NCBI RefSeq assembly: GCF_004363005.1
Contig: NZ_SNYH01000004.1
Coordinates: forward strand, 62,001-126,000
Source: Tenacibaculum caenipelagi
GTDB taxonomy: Bacteria > Bacteroidota > Bacteroidia > Flavobacteriales > Flavobacteriaceae
Direction: 5' to 3'
DNA length: 64,000 nt
In this document: positions 54,160 to 63,115 of the stretch, one piece after another
Numbering within the stretch: the stretch's first letter is position 1
Layout of the letters: the number at the start of each line of letters is the position of its first letter
Made by a program: the position numbers and the translations under genes
Notes under the pieces: generated by a model
What the model was told of the DNA's origin: nothing
Databases searched by the model: none
The model's input: only the letters and a program-made list of their open reading frames with translations

Positions 54160-54939
54160 TTATTTGAAGAATTCCTTAGAATTTTCCCAATGTACATCCA
54201 TTTCAGCGAGGGTCATATCAGAAAGTTGTTTCCCTTCTTTTTTAGCCGCTTCTTCTAAGTATTGAAAGCGATTGATGAATTTTTTGTTGGTTTTTTCCAG
54301 TGCATTTTCAGGATTCACTCCAATAAAACGAGCGTAGTTAATCATGGAGAACAAAACGTCTCCAAATTCTTTTTCTATTTTCTCTTGATTGTTGTTTTTG
54401 ATTTCGTCGTTCAATTCAGAAAGCTCTTCTTGAACCTTTTCCCACACTTGATGTGGCTCTTCCCAATCAAAACCAACGCCAGCAACTTTATCTTGAATGC
54501 GGCTTGCTTTTACTACCGCAGGTAAACTTTTAGGAACCCCTTCTAAAACCGACTTTTTTCCTTCTTTTAGTTTTAGTTTTTCCCAGTTTTGTTTTACTTC
54601 TTCTTCATTTTCAACAACTACGTCACCATAAATATGTGGATGACGGTCAATTAATTTGTCAGAAATTGAATTGGCAACGTCTGCAATATCAAAAGCCTGT
54701 TTTTCGCTACCTATTTTAGCATAAAAGACGATGTGCAAAAGCACATCGCCTAGTTCTTTTTTTATTTCGTCTAAATCGTTGTCTAAAATAGCATCTGCTA
54801 ATTCGTAAGTTTCTTCAATAGTTAAATGACGCAAACTTTGTAGGGTTTGTTTTTTATCCCACGGACACTTCTCACGAAGGTCATCCATAATGTCTAACAA
54901 ACGATTAAAGGCGGCTAACTGTTGCTTACGAGTATTCAC
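54160..54939 (-). CDS. mazG: MazG nucleoside triphosphate pyrophosphohydrolase
   Basis: 259 residues, close to the 263 of the Escherichia coli protein. It has two MazG units with the EExxE-type metal motifs LTIEETYELADAI with a following ELGDVLLHIVFYA, and ELSELNDEI with a following EFGDVLFSMINYA. It hydrolyses NTPs to NMP and pyrophosphate. It starts at GTG, three bases after the DUF5606 gene, with which it is co-transcribed. Convergent repeats lie just downstream. Confidence 0.92.
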   Translation of the reverse strand: MNTRKQQLAAFNRLLDIMDDLREKCPWDKKQTLQSLRHLTIEETYELADAILDNDLDEIKKELGDVLLHIVFYAKIGSEKQAFDIADVANSISDKLIDRHPHIYGDVVVENEEEVKQNWEKLKLKEGKKSVLEGVPKSLPAVVKASRIQDKVAGVGFDWEEPHQVWEKVQEELSELNDEIKNNNQEKIEKEFGDVLFSMINYARFIGVNPENALEKTNKKFINRFQYLEEAAKKEGKQLSDMTLAEMDVHWENSKEFFK

Positions 54940-54942
54940 GAT

Positions 54943-55365
54943 TTAGGCTTCTTCTGCAGTTGTTTCTTCAGCTTCAACTAAGGTACTAAAATCAAAGTTA
55001 GCTTTTGCTAACGTGTTGTACCACTGAATTACTTTTTTAATGTTAGAAGCATATACGCGTTCTTGATCAAAATCTGGTAAAACCTCTTCAAAATACTCCG
55101 TTAATTTAGCAGCACTTTCTTTGTGAGAGATTGCTTCTTTACCATCTTCTTTATCAGAAATGTTTTTAAATACACGCGCTAAAGATACTTCTTCATCATA
55201 TGTATAAATAGCAATGTTTTCTAATAAACTTACATTGTGAGTAGCTGTGATAGGAAAGCGTTTACCATCAACAACCGATTTTACGATAACGCCTGTTTTG
55301 GTTTGTGATAAAATTTCATATAAACCTGGTTTACCAGTAACAGCTATAATTTTGTTAAATTCCAT
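54943..55365 (-). CDS. DUF5606 protein
   Basis: A 140-residue protein with IIAVTGKPGLYEILSQTK, then GKRFPITATHNVSLLENIAIYT and VIQWYNTLAKANFDF, the pattern of the DUF5606 family that sits beside peptide deformylase in many Bacteroidetes genomes. The acidic C-terminal tail ends TTAEEA. Function unknown. It lies 26 bases after the deformylase gene and immediately upstream of mazG, so it belongs to the def-DUF5606-mazG operon. Confidence 0.85.
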   Translation of the reverse strand: MEFNKIIAVTGKPGLYEILSQTKTGVIVKSVVDGKRFPITATHNVSLLENIAIYTYDEEVSLARVFKNISDKEDGKEAISHKESAAKLTEYFEEVLPDFDQERVYASNIKKVIQWYNTLAKANFDFSTLVEAEETTAEEA

Positions 55366-55391
55366 GTCTTACTGTTTTAGTGTGTGTATTA

Positions 55392-55976
55392 TTATTTCTT
55401 AGCATTTGGAAAACGCATACGATACCCCGCATTTACTTTTCCTTTCGAAATGTTCTCTAATTTCTTTTTAATTAATCTTTTCTTTAAAGAAGAAAGTTTG
55501 TCGGTAAACAAAATACCCTCAATATGATCGTATTCATGTTGAAAAACACGTGCAGGTAATCCGCTTAAGGTTTCTGTGTGTTTTTCAAAATTTTCATCTT
55601 GATATTCAATAGTAACGGTTTCTTGACGAAACACATCTTCATTAATGGTAGGAATACTTAAACATCCCTCGTTAAAAGCCCATTCATCACCTTCTTCTTT
55701 AATGATTTTTGCATTGATGAATACACGATTAAAGTCCTTAAAGTAATTTTTCTCTTCTTCACTTAAATCTTCATCTTCAGCAAAAGGAGAAGCATCGATT
55801 ATAAATAAACGAATATCCTTTCCTATTTGTGGAGCCGCTAAACCAAGACCATTTGCATTGTACATGGTTTCTCTCATATCGGCAATTAGTTTTTCTAACT
55901 GCGGATAGTCTTTATCGATTTCTTTTCCTACTTTACGTAACACGGGATCTCCGTATGCAACAATGGGTAAAATCAT
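55392..55976 (-). CDS. def: peptide deformylase
   Basis: The 194-residue protein shows the three motifs GLGLAAPQIG (motif 1), EGCLSIP (motif 2 with the metal Cys) and QHEYDHIEG (motif 3, metal His with catalytic Glu). It removes the formyl group from nascent proteins. ATG start. A TATTTTTG box lies about 23 bases upstream on the minus strand. First gene of the def-DUF5606-mazG set. Confidence 0.95.
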   Translation of the reverse strand: MILPIVAYGDPVLRKVGKEIDKDYPQLEKLIADMRETMYNANGLGLAAPQIGKDIRLFIIDASPFAEDEDLSEEEKNYFKDFNRVFINAKIIKEEGDEWAFNEGCLSIPTINEDVFRQETVTIEYQDENFEKHTETLSGLPARVFQHEYDHIEGILFTDKLSSLKKRLIKKKLENISKGKVNAGYRMRFPNAKK

Positions 55977-55998
55977 CTACTTTTAATTTTTAAGAGTG

Positions 55999-56006
55999 CA
56001 AAAATA
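55999..56006 (-). promoter_or_regulatory. TAnnTTTG promoter box for def
   Basis: On the minus strand TATTTTTG is 22 bases upstream of the def ATG, a usual Bacteroidetes -7 placement. Confidence 0.45.
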
Positions 56007-56031
56007 CAAAGAAAGCTCTGTGTTAGAAAAT

Positions 56032-56442
56032 TTATTTGTTGTACAAATACGATTGTAAGATAATTGTAGCGCTAATTTCGTCTACTAAAGCTTTATTTTG
56101 TCGTTGTTTTTTCTTTAAACCGCTATCAATCATTGTTTGAAAAGCCATTTTTGAAGTAAAACGCTCATCAACCCGTTTGATAGGAATAGAAGGGATTGCT
56201 TTTTCAAGTTTTTCTAGAAAAGGAAGAATAAGAACTTCACTTTCACTATCAGAATTGTCCATTTGCTTAGGCTTACCAACTAAAAAGAGCTCTACATTTT
56301 CTTTTTGGGTATAGTCTTTTAAAAATGCTAACAATTCAGAAGTGTTTACTGTAGTTAATCCTGATGCTATGATTTGAAGCTCATCAGTAACAGCAATTCC
56401 CGTTCTTTTTTTTCCAAAATCTATGGCTAGTATTCGCCCCAT
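56032..56442 (-). CDS. ruvX: putative pre-16S rRNA nuclease / RuvX-family (YqgF) protein
   Basis: 136 residues with the RNase H-like fold: first strand LAIDFGKKRTGIAVTDE (catalytic Asp), then LFLVGKPKQMDNSDS, and VKRVDERFTSKMAF with the ending DEISATIILQSYL. It trims 5' ends of 16S rRNA in related bacteria. ATG at 56442 is favoured over TTG at 56478. A TACCTTTG box (56457-56464) precedes it. Confidence 0.9.
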   Translation of the reverse strand: MGRILAIDFGKKRTGIAVTDELQIIASGLTTVNTSELLAFLKDYTQKENVELFLVGKPKQMDNSDSESEVLILPFLEKLEKAIPSIPIKRVDERFTSKMAFQTMIDSGLKKKQRQNKALVDEISATIILQSYLYNK

Positions 56443-56456
56443 TAAAAAGTTTTTTA

Positions 56457-56464
56457 CAAAGGTA
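56457..56464 (-). promoter_or_regulatory. TAnnTTTG promoter box for ruvX
   Basis: On the minus strand TACCTTTG is 14 bases upstream of the ATG at 56442 and 97 bases from the divergent dapD start. Confidence 0.45.
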
Positions 56465-56560
56465 GCTAAATTAAACAAGGAAGAAATATCTGTTTAAAAA
56501 ATGTATCTTCGCAGTATATTTTGAAAGCAGTTTTATTTTTGCTGAAAATTTAAATTTAAG

Positions 56561-57376
56561 ATGACAGAATTACAATCAATTATAGAAAAAGCGTGGGATA
56601 ACCGCGATTTGTTAAAGGAAGGAACTACTATAGACGCTATTAGAAAAGTAGTGGATTTATTAGATGCTGGAGATTTACGTGTTGCTGAGCCAACTGACAA
56701 TGGATGGCAGGTAAATGAATGGGTGAAGAAAGCAGTAGTGTTGTATTTTCCAATTCAAAAAATGGAAACTTTAGAGGCTGGTATTTTTGAATATCACGAT
56801 AAAATTCCATTAAAAAGAGGTTATGAAGCGAAAGGAATTCGTGTGGTGCCTAATGCAGTAGCACGTCACGGAGCTTATATTTCAGCAGGAACTATTTTAA
56901 TGCCAAGTTATGTAAATATTGGAGCTTATGTTGATGAAGGAACCATGGTTGATACTTGGGCAACAGTAGGTTCTTGTGCACAGATAGGTAAAAATGTTCA
57001 CTTATCAGGAGGAGTAGGAATCGGTGGAGTGTTAGAACCTTTACAAGCAGCACCCGTAATTATTGAAGATGGTGCTTTTATAGGATCTCGTTGTATTGTT
57101 GTTGAAGGAGTTAGAGTAGAGAAGGAAGCTGTTTTAGGAGCGAATGTGGTATTAACGATGAGTACTAAAATTATTGATGTTACAGGTGATGAACCAGTTG
57201 AAATGAAAGGAGTTGTTCCTGCACGTTCTGTGGTAATTCCAGGAAGTTATACTAAAAAGTTTGCAGCAGGAGAATATCAAGTACCTTGTGCTTTGATTAT
57301 AGGAAAACGTAAGGAAAGTACTAACAAGAAGACTTCGTTAAATGATGCTCTAAGAGAGTATGATGTAGCGGTTTAA
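56561..57376 (+). CDS. dapD: 2,3,4,5-tetrahydropyridine-2,6-dicarboxylate N-succinyltransferase
   Basis: 271 residues with an N-terminal helical domain (IIEKAWDNRDLLKEG), hexapeptide-repeat left-handed beta-helix (GTILMPSYVNIGAYVDEGT, MVDTWATVGSCAQIG, GAFIGSRCIVVEGV) and a C-terminal strand. It performs the succinylation step of lysine/diaminopimelate synthesis. It is divergent from ruvX and precedes two polysaccharide-linked genes that follow at 10 and 23 bases. Confidence 0.94.
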   Translation: MTELQSIIEKAWDNRDLLKEGTTIDAIRKVVDLLDAGDLRVAEPTDNGWQVNEWVKKAVVLYFPIQKMETLEAGIFEYHDKIPLKRGYEAKGIRVVPNAVARHGAYISAGTILMPSYVNIGAYVDEGTMVDTWATVGSCAQIGKNVHLSGGVGIGGVLEPLQAAPVIIEDGAFIGSRCIVVEGVRVEKEAVLGANVVLTMSTKIIDVTGDEPVEMKGVVPARSVVIPGSYTKKFAAGEYQVPCALIIGKRKESTNKKTSLNDALREYDVAV

Positions 57377-57386
57377 TAAAATATAA

Positions 57387-58286
57387 ATGAATAAATCAGT
57401 GCTACGCTTTTTAAGAAAGCTTACTTTTTTGCCTCAAAAAACGTTTTTACCCTTTTTGTACGAATACTATACAGGGAAAAAATTGAATTTGAAAAATCCG
57501 CAAGAGTTTAATGAAAAAATTCAGTGGTTAAAAGCATTTTATCAACCAAAAATATTGAATATTTTGGTTGATAAATATGCCGTTAGAGAATACGTTTCAG
57601 AGAAAATAGGAGAGGAATACTTGAATGAACTATATGGTGTTTACGATTCGTTTTCTGAAATAAATTTTGAGGAGTTGCCTGAGAAATTTGTCTTAAAAGC
57701 AGTACATGCAAGTAGTTATAATCTTATTTGTACGGATAAAAGCAAGTTAAATTTAAACAAGGTAAAAAAGAAAGTAAAGAAGTGGCAAACCGCAAATCAG
57801 TATTATAGAACAGGACAAGAATGGGCCTATAAAGATGTGAAACCTAGGTTGATTGCGGAAAAATACCTTAAAGATGAAGAAAGAGATTCTTTAACAGATT
57901 ATAAATTTTATTGTTTTAATGGTAAAACAACTTTTCTTGAAGTTCATCTAGACAGGGCAGACAATCACAAAAGAGCCTTTTACGATTTTGATTTTAAACA
58001 ATTGCCTTTTAGGTATGTTTCTTTAGAAAAATCTATTAACGAAGAAATCCACAAGCCAGCAACATTAGAAAAAATGATAGAACTTTCTGAAAAGCTATCG
58101 GTTGGTTTTCCTTTTGTCCGAGTGGATTTTTATTCTGTAAAAAATAAAATTATTTTCGGAGAGATGACTTTTTATCCTTCTGATGGAAGAAAAGATTTTT
58201 ATCCTGAAGAATACAATAAAAAGATAGGTGATATGATTAAATTACCTGACTTAAAAGGGAGAAAAGTCATTACAGAAATAGAGTAG
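57387..58286 (+). CDS. ATP-grasp fold protein (TupA-like, polysaccharide-linked)
   Basis: A 299-residue protein with the pattern NPQEFNEKIQWLKAFYQ, KFVLKAVHASSYNLICTD and DVKPRLIAEKYLKDE, then DYKFYCFNGKTTFLEVHLDR and a late ITEIE, matching the TupA-like ATP-grasp family that sits in polysaccharide loci. It may ligate an amino acid to a polysaccharide. No membrane segment. It is 10 bases after dapD and upstream of the Stealth gene. Confidence 0.8.
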   Translation: MNKSVLRFLRKLTFLPQKTFLPFLYEYYTGKKLNLKNPQEFNEKIQWLKAFYQPKILNILVDKYAVREYVSEKIGEEYLNELYGVYDSFSEINFEELPEKFVLKAVHASSYNLICTDKSKLNLNKVKKKVKKWQTANQYYRTGQEWAYKDVKPRLIAEKYLKDEERDSLTDYKFYCFNGKTTFLEVHLDRADNHKRAFYDFDFKQLPFRYVSLEKSINEEIHKPATLEKMIELSEKLSVGFPFVRVDFYSVKNKIIFGEMTFYPSDGRKDFYPEEYNKKIGDMIKLPDLKGRKVITEIE

Positions 58287-58309
58287 AGTTAACTTATTTG
58301 AAAAGGAAT

Positions 58310-59251
58310 ATGCAAATAGATGCAGTAATTACTTGGGTTGATGGTAAAGATGAGCTTCATCAACAAAAAATGTTACCTTATTTAGAAAATAAAGAGGTAG
58401 TTAGTAACAAAAATTTTAGAACCAGATTTGACCAAGTAGAAGAGATTAAATTCACAGTTAATTCAATTATAAAGTTTGCACCATTCATTAGAAATATTTT
58501 TATCGTAACGGATAATCAAACGCCGAAGTTTCTTAAAAATAAACGAGAAGGAGAATATACCAATGTTTTTGTGGTTGATCACCAGCAGATTTTTAAAGAA
58601 GATATTGAGTTTTTACCAGTTTTTAATTGTCGACCTATAGAAACAAAACTCTACGACATTCCAAATTTATCAGAACATTTTATCTATTTTAATGATGATA
58701 TGTTTTTATTGAAGGAAGTAAAAGTTTCAGATTTTTTTATTGATGGTAAACCAGTAGTTAGAGGAAAATGGTTAAAATTCAATGAAAACATTTTCTACAA
58801 ACGTTTATTCAATTCAGAAAAGAAAAAGAAACGAGCAGGACATAAAAAAGCACAAGAAATGAGTGCTAAGTTGGTCGGTTTTAAAAAATATTACAAGTTT
58901 CATCATACACCTTACCCTTTGAGAGTTTCTACATTCAGAAACTTTTTTAAAGAAAATAAAGAGATTGAAAGACTCAATATAAAACATAAATTCAGAGATT
59001 CAGAACAATATACACCACAAGGATTGGCAAATCATATTGAAATTAAAAACAAAACAGCGGTTTTAAAAAATGATTATCAACTAGTGTATTTTCAAAACTA
59101 TAAAAAATCTTTTGTTTGGTTAAAATATAAATTGAATACGTTAACTAAACGAAAAGATAAGTTGTTTTTAAATATGCAGAGTTTAGATCAATGCCCTAAA
59201 GACAAACTAAATTATGTGCTTAATTGGTTAGAAGAAAGGTATACGTTATGA
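58310..59251 (+). CDS. Stealth-family sugar-phosphate transferase
   Basis: The 313-residue protein has the Stealth CR1 motif DAVITWVDGKD at the start, CR2 (RFDQVEEIKFTVNSIIKFAPF; NIFIVTDNQTPKFL), the FIYFNDDMFLLKEV block with an Asp-Asp pair, and a CR3-like HTPYPLRVSTFRN. Members transfer hexose-1-phosphate in capsule or envelope polymers. ATG at 58310 is favoured over TTG at 58298. Its stop overlaps the tsaC start (ATGA). Confidence 0.85.
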   Translation: MQIDAVITWVDGKDELHQQKMLPYLENKEVVSNKNFRTRFDQVEEIKFTVNSIIKFAPFIRNIFIVTDNQTPKFLKNKREGEYTNVFVVDHQQIFKEDIEFLPVFNCRPIETKLYDIPNLSEHFIYFNDDMFLLKEVKVSDFFIDGKPVVRGKWLKFNENIFYKRLFNSEKKKKRAGHKKAQEMSAKLVGFKKYYKFHHTPYPLRVSTFRNFFKENKEIERLNIKHKFRDSEQYTPQGLANHIEIKNKTAVLKNDYQLVYFQNYKKSFVWLKYKLNTLTKRKDKLFLNMQSLDQCPKDKLNYVLNWLEERYTL

Positions 59252-59802
59252 ATATATTAGACGATATAATAAATAACTTAAAGGCAAATAAAACGATTCT
59301 TTATCCAACTGATACAGTTTGGGGACTAGGTTGTGATGCAACTAATGAAAGTGCTGTTAAGAAAATTTACCAATTAAAAAATAGGGAAGAATCGAAGAGT
59401 CTAATTATTCTGGTTGATTCTATTGAGATGTTGCAAAACCATGTTGAAAATATTCCTAAAAAAGCTTTAGAGATTCTAAAAAAAGCAGAAAAACCTACAA
59501 CTATTATTTATAATAACCCAAAAGGATTGGCAGCCAATACAATTGCGTCTGATAATACGATTGCTATTCGTATTCCAAAGGATGAGTTTTGTATTCAGTT
59601 AATTAAAGAATTTGGAAAACCTATTATTTCTACTTCGGCAAATGTAAGTGGAGATCCCACACCAAAATCATTTTCAGAAATTAGTGAAGCAATTTTAAAG
59701 AATGTAGATTATGTGGTAAATTTGCACCAAGAAAAAGTAGCAGAAAAGTCTTCAACCATTTTAAAAATTGAAGGTGATGATGTTATTGTGATTAGAGAAT
59801 AA
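59248..59802 (+). CDS. tsaC: L-threonylcarbamoyladenylate synthase (YrdC/Sua5)
   Basis: 184 residues with the YrdC fold motifs ILYPTDTVWGLGCDA, KNREESKSLIIL, NTIAIRIPKDEF and IISTSANVSGDPTP. It makes threonylcarbamoyl-AMP for tRNA t6A. The ATG overlaps the Stealth stop by four bases. The earlier TTG reading is rejected. It precedes the CCA-adding enzyme, another tRNA gene, by four bases. Confidence 0.92.
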   Translation: MNILDDIINNLKANKTILYPTDTVWGLGCDATNESAVKKIYQLKNREESKSLIILVDSIEMLQNHVENIPKKALEILKKAEKPTTIIYNNPKGLAANTIASDNTIAIRIPKDEFCIQLIKEFGKPIISTSANVSGDPTPKSFSEISEAILKNVDYVVNLHQEKVAEKSSTILKIEGDDVIVIRE

Positions 59803-59806
59803 TTGT

Positions 59807-61231
59807 ATGCAAGAACAATATTTTAAGGAAGCAATTTCCGCAGAAATATTTCAATATATATCCCAAGCAGCTAACGAATTACAACTAGAAAGCTATGTAA
59901 TTGGCGGGTTTGTACGTGATTTTATTTTAGAACGAGGAACAGCCAAAGACGTTGATGTAGTGGCAGTAGGTAGCGGTATAGAGTTAGCTCAAAAGGTAGC
60001 AGGATTACTACCTAATAAACCTAAAGTTCAGGTGTTTAAGACATACGGAACAGCAATGTTACGTTTTCAGGACGTAGAAATAGAGTTTGTTGGGGCGCGT
60101 AAAGAGTCGTATTCTGAAGATAGTAGAAACCCTGAAGTTTCAGAAGGAACTTTACAAGATGACCAAAACCGAAGAGATTTTACGATTAATGCACTAGCAT
60201 TGAGTTTAAATAAAGATGATTTTGGATTGTTACTTGATCCTTTTGGGGGAATTGCAGATTTAGAAGCAAAAATTATTAGAACTCCGTTAGATCCAGATAT
60301 TACTTATTCTGACGATCCGTTACGTATGATGCGTGCTATTCGATTTGCTACTCAATTAAATTTCAAAATAGAAGAACACTCACTAAACGCAATTACAAAA
60401 AATGCTTCTAGAATAGATATTATTACTCGCGAGCGTATTGTAGTTGAGCTGAATAAAATTTTAGAATCTCCAGTACCTTCTCTAGGTTTCTTGTTATTAG
60501 AAAAAACCGGGTTATTAGAGAGAATTTTACCAGAGTTAATTGCTTTAAAAGGGGTAGAAGAGGTAGAAGGACAAAAACATAAAGATAATTTTTATCATAC
60601 TTTAGAAGTAGTTGATAACATAGCTAAAAATACTGAAGATGTCTGGCTTCGTTGGTCAGCATTGTTGCACGATATAGGTAAGGCACCAACCAAACGTTAT
60701 CACAAAAAAATAGGTTGGACTTTTCATTCTCACGAATTTGTAGGTTCAAAAATGGTGCATAAATTGTTTAAACGCTTAAAAATGCCATTGAATAATAAGA
60801 TGAAATTTGTTCAAAAAATGGTGATGTTAAGCTCTCGTCCGATAGTTTTAGCAAGTGAAGTAACTGATTCTGCTGTTCGTCGATTAATTTTTGATGCAGG
60901 TGATGATGTAGAGTCATTGATGACTTTGTGTGAAGCAGATATTACGACTAAAAATCCGAAGAAATTTAAGCGTTATCATAAAAATTTTGAAATTGTTCGT
61001 GAAAAAATTAAAGAGGTAGAAGAGCGCGATAGAGTTCGTAATTTCCAACCTCCAATCACTGGAGAAGAAATCATGAAAACTTTCAACTTACAACCTTGTA
61101 GAGAAATTGGTCAGATAAAAGAAGCAATAAAAGAAGCTATCTTAGATGGTAAAATTCCAAATGAGCACGATGCTTCGTATCAGTTTATGTTAGAAAAGGG
61201 AGCACAATTAGGATTAAAATTGAATCAATAA
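59807..61231 (+). CDS. cca: CCA tRNA nucleotidyltransferase with HD domain
   Basis: The 474-residue protein begins with the nucleotidyltransferase core VIGGFVRDFILERGTAKDVD (GG, Arg, then DxD), followed by the RRDFTINALAL motif B and the DPLRMMRAIRFATQL segment. An HD phosphohydrolase domain is seen at ALLHDIGKAPTKRYHKKIG. It adds or repairs the CCA end of tRNA, while the close homologue poly(A) polymerase is the alternative. Strong terminator downstream. Confidence 0.9.
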   Translation: MQEQYFKEAISAEIFQYISQAANELQLESYVIGGFVRDFILERGTAKDVDVVAVGSGIELAQKVAGLLPNKPKVQVFKTYGTAMLRFQDVEIEFVGARKESYSEDSRNPEVSEGTLQDDQNRRDFTINALALSLNKDDFGLLLDPFGGIADLEAKIIRTPLDPDITYSDDPLRMMRAIRFATQLNFKIEEHSLNAITKNASRIDIITRERIVVELNKILESPVPSLGFLLLEKTGLLERILPELIALKGVEEVEGQKHKDNFYHTLEVVDNIAKNTEDVWLRWSALLHDIGKAPTKRYHKKIGWTFHSHEFVGSKMVHKLFKRLKMPLNNKMKFVQKMVMLSSRPIVLASEVTDSAVRRLIFDAGDDVESLMTLCEADITTKNPKKFKRYHKNFEIVREKIKEVEERDRVRNFQPPITGEEIMKTFNLQPCREIGQIKEAIKEAILDGKIPNEHDASYQFMLEKGAQLGLKLNQ

Positions 61232-61255
61232 TAAAGAAAGATAATAAATAAATAA

Positions 61256-61282
61256 AAAAGAGAAGCATTAGCTTCTCTTTTT
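61256..61282. terminator. terminator between convergent cca and ABC exporter genes
   Basis: AAGAGAAGC/GCTTCTCTT stem with an ATTA loop and A/T tracts on both sides, suitable for both directions. Confidence 0.82.
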
Positions 61283-61288
61283 TATTTA

Positions 61289-63115
61289 TTATCCTAAAGA
61301 TTGCATTTCTACAAGCTTTTTATAAGTTCCACTTTTAGATATGAGTTCTTCATGAGTTCCTTGCTCAACAATTTTTCCTTTTTGCATAACAACAATCATA
61401 TCCGCTTTTTGAATAGTAGATAAACGGTGCGCAATAACTACAGAGGTTCTATTCTGCATCATTTTTTCCAATGCATCTTGTACTAACTTTTCAGACTCTG
61501 TATCTAAAGCGGAAGTTGCTTCGTCTAAAATCATTATTGGAGGGTTTTTAAGTACTGCACGGGCAATACTCAAACGTTGTTTTTGCCCACCTGAAAGTTT
61601 ATTTCCGCTATCACCAATATTGGTGTCATAACCATTAGGTAGATCTTTTATAAACTCGTGTGCGTTGGCAATTTTAGCAGCTTCAATAATTTCTTCATCA
61701 CTCTTACCTTCAATACCTAAAGTGATATTGTTTTTTATAGTGTCGTTAAATAAAATAGAATCTTGAGTAACTAAGCCTTCTAGTTGACGTAGTGAATGTT
61801 TTTTAATGTTTGTTATATCTGTTCCATCTATTTTGATAGCCCCTTTATTAACATCGTAAAAGCGAGTTAATAAATTAGCGATAGTAGATTTTCCACTTCC
61901 AGATTGTCCAACCAAAGCAACCATTTTTCCTTTAGGAATAGTTAAAGAAAAATCTTTTAAAACATAATTATCTTCGTATTTAAAAGATACATTTTCTATT
62001 GCTATTTCAGTATCAAAAGTCTTTTTATCAATAGCATTCGGAGCATCTTTTAAAGGGTTTTCAGTTTCTAAAATTTCTAAAACACGTTCAGCAGCAGCAT
62101 TTCCTTTTTTAACACTGTAACTAGCTTTTGAAATAGCTTTTGCTGGAGTTAAAATATTATAAGCTAATCCCATATAAGCGATAAAATCTTCACCGTTTAG
62201 AGAGCCATCTATTAAAACCAACCTACCTCCATACCAAAGTAATACAGCAATTACTCCAATACCTAAAAATTCGCTGGCGGGGCTTGAGAGATTGGTACGA
62301 TTAACCAAAGTGTTTGAAAAATGATAAAAACGACTAGTTGAAGCTTCAAACTTTTTTTGAAATTCTTTTTCAGCAGTAAAACCTTTAATAACTTTTAAAC
62401 CTCCCAAGGTCTCTTCTAGCAATGATAAAAAATACCCTTGTTCTTTTTGAACACTATCAGATTTTCTTTTTAAACTTTTACCTATTAAAGAGATTACATA
62501 ACCAGATATAGGAATAAAAATAAAAACAAAGATGGTTAGTTTAACGCTAATTAAAACCATAGCAACTATGGTAAATATAATCGTTAAAGGTTCTCTAACA
62601 ATCATGAGTAATATTGATAAAAAAGAATGCTGAATCTCCAATACATCAGTACCAATACGTGCCATAGTATCTCCTTTCCTCTTTTCAGAAAAATAAGAGA
62701 TAGGTAACTCTATAGTTTTTTTGTATAAATCGTTTCGAATATCTTTTAAAACACCATTTCTTAAAAAAGTAATAAAGTACATGGCTAAGTAATTAAAGAT
62801 ATTTTTAAAGAAGAAAGTTACAATGACTAAGCCAACAACTACCATTAAGGCTTTTGATTTATCATCTCCAGCTATATTTGTAATATGGTATGAAATAAAC
62901 TCTTTAAAATAATTTATAGTATCAGCAATTCCTTTAAATGTAGGCTCGGTTGTTACTTTAGGAGCTGTTGGTTTAAATATAACTTCTAGCATTGGCATTA
63001 ATACCAAAAAAGAAAGTGTAGAAAAAAAGGCATATAAGATATTAAAAAGTATGTTTAAAAATCCATATTTTTTGTACGGAATAGCATATCTAATAATCTT
63101 TTTAAAATAGTCCAT
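61289..63115 (-). CDS. ABC exporter (MsbA/lipid A-exporter type)
   Basis: 608 residues: a six-helix transmembrane region (about 1-330) and an ATPase domain with Walker A GQSGSGKST, signature LSGGQKQR, Walker B PPIMILDEATSALDTES and AHRLST. The form is that of MsbA-like half transporters that move lipids or other hydrophobic molecules across the inner membrane. Its ATG overlaps the stop of the phosphohexomutase gene by one base, so the two are coupled. Confidence 0.9.
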   Translation of the reverse strand: MDYFKKIIRYAIPYKKYGFLNILFNILYAFFSTLSFLVLMPMLEVIFKPTAPKVTTEPTFKGIADTINYFKEFISYHITNIAGDDKSKALMVVVGLVIVTFFFKNIFNYLAMYFITFLRNGVLKDIRNDLYKKTIELPISYFSEKRKGDTMARIGTDVLEIQHSFLSILLMIVREPLTIIFTIVAMVLISVKLTIFVFIFIPISGYVISLIGKSLKRKSDSVQKEQGYFLSLLEETLGGLKVIKGFTAEKEFQKKFEASTSRFYHFSNTLVNRTNLSSPASEFLGIGVIAVLLWYGGRLVLIDGSLNGEDFIAYMGLAYNILTPAKAISKASYSVKKGNAAAERVLEILETENPLKDAPNAIDKKTFDTEIAIENVSFKYEDNYVLKDFSLTIPKGKMVALVGQSGSGKSTIANLLTRFYDVNKGAIKIDGTDITNIKKHSLRQLEGLVTQDSILFNDTIKNNITLGIEGKSDEEIIEAAKIANAHEFIKDLPNGYDTNIGDSGNKLSGGQKQRLSIARAVLKNPPIMILDEATSALDTESEKLVQDALEKMMQNRTSVVIAHRLSTIQKADMIVVMQKGKIVEQGTHEELISKSGTYKKLVEMQSLG

